The notes beneath the pieces were generated by a model, which ran no database searches, was not told the DNA's origin, and saw only the letters and a list, made by a program, of their open reading frames with translations. This document shows, piece by piece, positions 5,235 to 6,193 of a DNA stretch of 6,193 bases. The first letter of the stretch is position 1. Each line of letters opens with the position of its first letter. The position numbers and the translations under genes were made by a program. The DNA comes from Candidatus Woesebacteria bacterium (GTDB lineage: Bacteria; Patescibacteriota; Microgenomatia; UBA8517), in the NCBI GenBank assembly GCA_026394855.1, contig JAPLZT010000101.1, positions 1 to 6,193 of the forward strand. The letters run 5' to 3'.

Positions 5235-6193
5235 TTACATTTTATAAACCACACAATATCTGTAAGTTGCAAAAACACTTTTTGCTTCAATTTGCTCGAG
5301 TTCTCTCTCGTTCTTCTCCAAAACTATATCCGAACAATTTCCACCAACGAAAGAAAGTTTTTCAACTTTGTAATTATAGGCGTCATCATTCCACCATGTG
5401 TGAATTTGAGTGATCAGCTTCTTATCTCCGCCAACCTCCTTAAGTCTTTTGGCAAAACTATCTTCATAATAAAAATATGGAACCCAAGCCCAATTTATAA
5501 TACCCACCTCGTTTGGTTTTACCAGTCCCCGATTAATTATTGCCTCAGCAGCTTCCCAACGGATTCCATTTTGATCATAATCGGTCTTAACATTAGACAA
5601 TGTAAATATAATCATCGAACTCAAAATGACTACTACCAACAACTTATTCATCTTAGAGTCCATAAAATAGTTGGCCAGCCACAAAATAACAATCGGTATA
5701 AAAGGAATTAGGTATTCTTCCCAAGCAAAAAAATTAAACACGGTCAAAGTCATACTGATGAATCCAAGGCAAACGATAAAAATACTAACACTTGAGGAAA
5801 ACTGGTTACTAACATTTCTTTTAATTTGGTAAAAATAGATAAAATAGGCTACTAAAATTACCATCCCCCAAATCAGATAAATCATGAACATATATTGTAA
5901 TATTTCCGCATGATATTTTACGTAACCTTCCAATACTATTGTTGTAGGCAAAAGAGAGAAAATGAAAACAAAAACAATAAAGATTATGTAGGATGCATTT
6001 TTGCGTCGCGTTAATAATTTGTTTATAAGAAGAAGAATTGATTTCCCAATAATAACTGACCAGGGAATAATCCCTACAATAACAATTATGTTAAACATTT
6101 TTTTCCATATCAAAACAAAATTTACATACAACGAACCCAAAATTCGTGGGGCATCAAAAACCATAAAACCTTTAAAATCAGGGTGGGGGAATC
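5235..6193 (-). CDS. C-terminal part of a GT39/PMT-like multi-spanning glycosyltransferase (5' end outside the window)
   Basis: The frame is open to the right edge: codons before the ATG at 6164 read FPHPDFKGF without a stop, so that ATG is internal and the true start lies beyond 6193. Numbering from it, hydrophobic spans fall at about 23-47, 58-78, 91-112, 125-145, 150-168 and 173-190. A soluble tail of about 120 residues follows (191-309), with WEAAEAI (203-209) and INWAWVPYFYYE (223-234). The segment FFAWEEYLIPFIPIVILW (145-162) matches the late R/E-Y-x-x-P-x-x-P helix common in dolichyl/polyprenyl-phosphate-mannose protein mannosyltransferases and ArnT relatives. Such enzymes use lipid-phosphate sugars to glycosylate proteins or lipids on the outer face of the membrane. 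The catalytic N-terminal acidic loop is not in the window, so the family call rests on topology and this motif. The neighbouring GT2 remnant fits as its former donor-making partner. Confidence 0.78.
   Translation of the reverse strand, partial: FPHPDFKGFMVFDAPRILGSLYVNFVLIWKKMFNIIVIVGIIPWSVIIGKSILLLINKLLTRRKNASYIIFIVFVFIFSLLPTTIVLEGYVKYHAEILQYMFMIYLIWGMVILVAYFIYFYQIKRNVSNQFSSSVSIFIVCLGFISMTLTVFNFFAWEEYLIPFIPIVILWLANYFMDSKMNKLLVVVILSSMIIFTLSNVKTDYDQNGIRWEAAEAIINRGLVKPNEVGIINWAWVPYFYYEDSFAKRLKEVGGDKKLITQIHTWWNDDAYNYKVEKLSFVGGNCSDIVLEKNERELEQIEAKSVFATYRYCVVYKM

Noticed and set aside
5172..5711. A 179-codon open frame on the plus strand
   Set aside because: It lies antisense to the GT39-like gene and the start of the GT2 remnant, both of which carry recognisable family sequence. 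Its product is rich in Asn, Ile, Phe and Cys without any motif, as expected of an antisense shadow in AT-rich DNA.
1..6193. tRNA or rRNA genes, CRISPR arrays, insertion sequences, defence or toxin-antitoxin genes
   Set aside because: I saw no cloverleaf-like or rRNA-like sequence, no regularly spaced repeats, no terminal inverted repeats with a transposase, and no matching protein motifs. Almost all bases belong to glycan-biosynthesis genes.

Overview
This AT-rich window is a surface-glycan biosynthesis region. It most likely comes from a candidate-phyla-radiation (Patescibacteria) bacterium of the Microgenomates type. That placement rests on the feel of the protein families (the GHDSGL-type membrane glycosyltransferase and the DPM1-like GT2 next to a GT39-like protein), on tightly packed or overlapping genes, and on the absence of recognisable Shine-Dalgarno sites. 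It is an inference, not a proof. The standard bacterial code fits: TAA, TAG and TGA all end genes, and no intact gene needs TGA read as glycine.

Left block (minus strand, 3446 down to 1 and beyond): four genes read as one operon. They are a UDP-glucose/GDP-mannose-type nucleotide-sugar dehydrogenase (3446-2211), an extended-SDR nucleotide-sugar epimerase/dehydratase (2218-1259), a class I SAM-dependent methyltransferase (1249-557) and the N-terminal part of a large multi-spanning membrane protein (560 to beyond the left edge). Junctions are an 8-nt overlap, a 9-nt gap and a 4-nt ATGA overlap. The dehydrogenase and SDR probably make or modify an activated sugar (an acidic sugar if the dehydrogenase is typical). 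The methyltransferase may decorate the sugar or lipid carrier, and the membrane protein is a candidate GT-C-like glycosyltransferase.

Middle (plus strand, 3516-4739): a GT-B, GT4/group-1-like glycosyltransferase, transcribed divergently from the left operon. The 69-bp shared control region contains a small dyad and an extended -10 box lying directly against the start codon.

Right block (minus strand, beyond 6193 down to 4736): the C-terminal part of a GT39/PMT-like multi-spanning glycosyltransferase, then a broken GT2 gene of the polyprenyl/dolichyl-phosphate sugar synthase type. The GT2 has lost two internal blocks and is frameshifted at least three times, while every other gene in the window is intact. 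It meets the middle glycosyltransferase tail to tail, and both stop codons lie inside a perfect 8-bp inverted repeat.

I found no RNA genes, CRISPR arrays, insertion sequences or defence genes. The most notable item is the localised decay of the GT2 gene, whose two apparent deletions both sit at short sequences likely to have been repeated in the intact parent. I see no clearly new biological system here.
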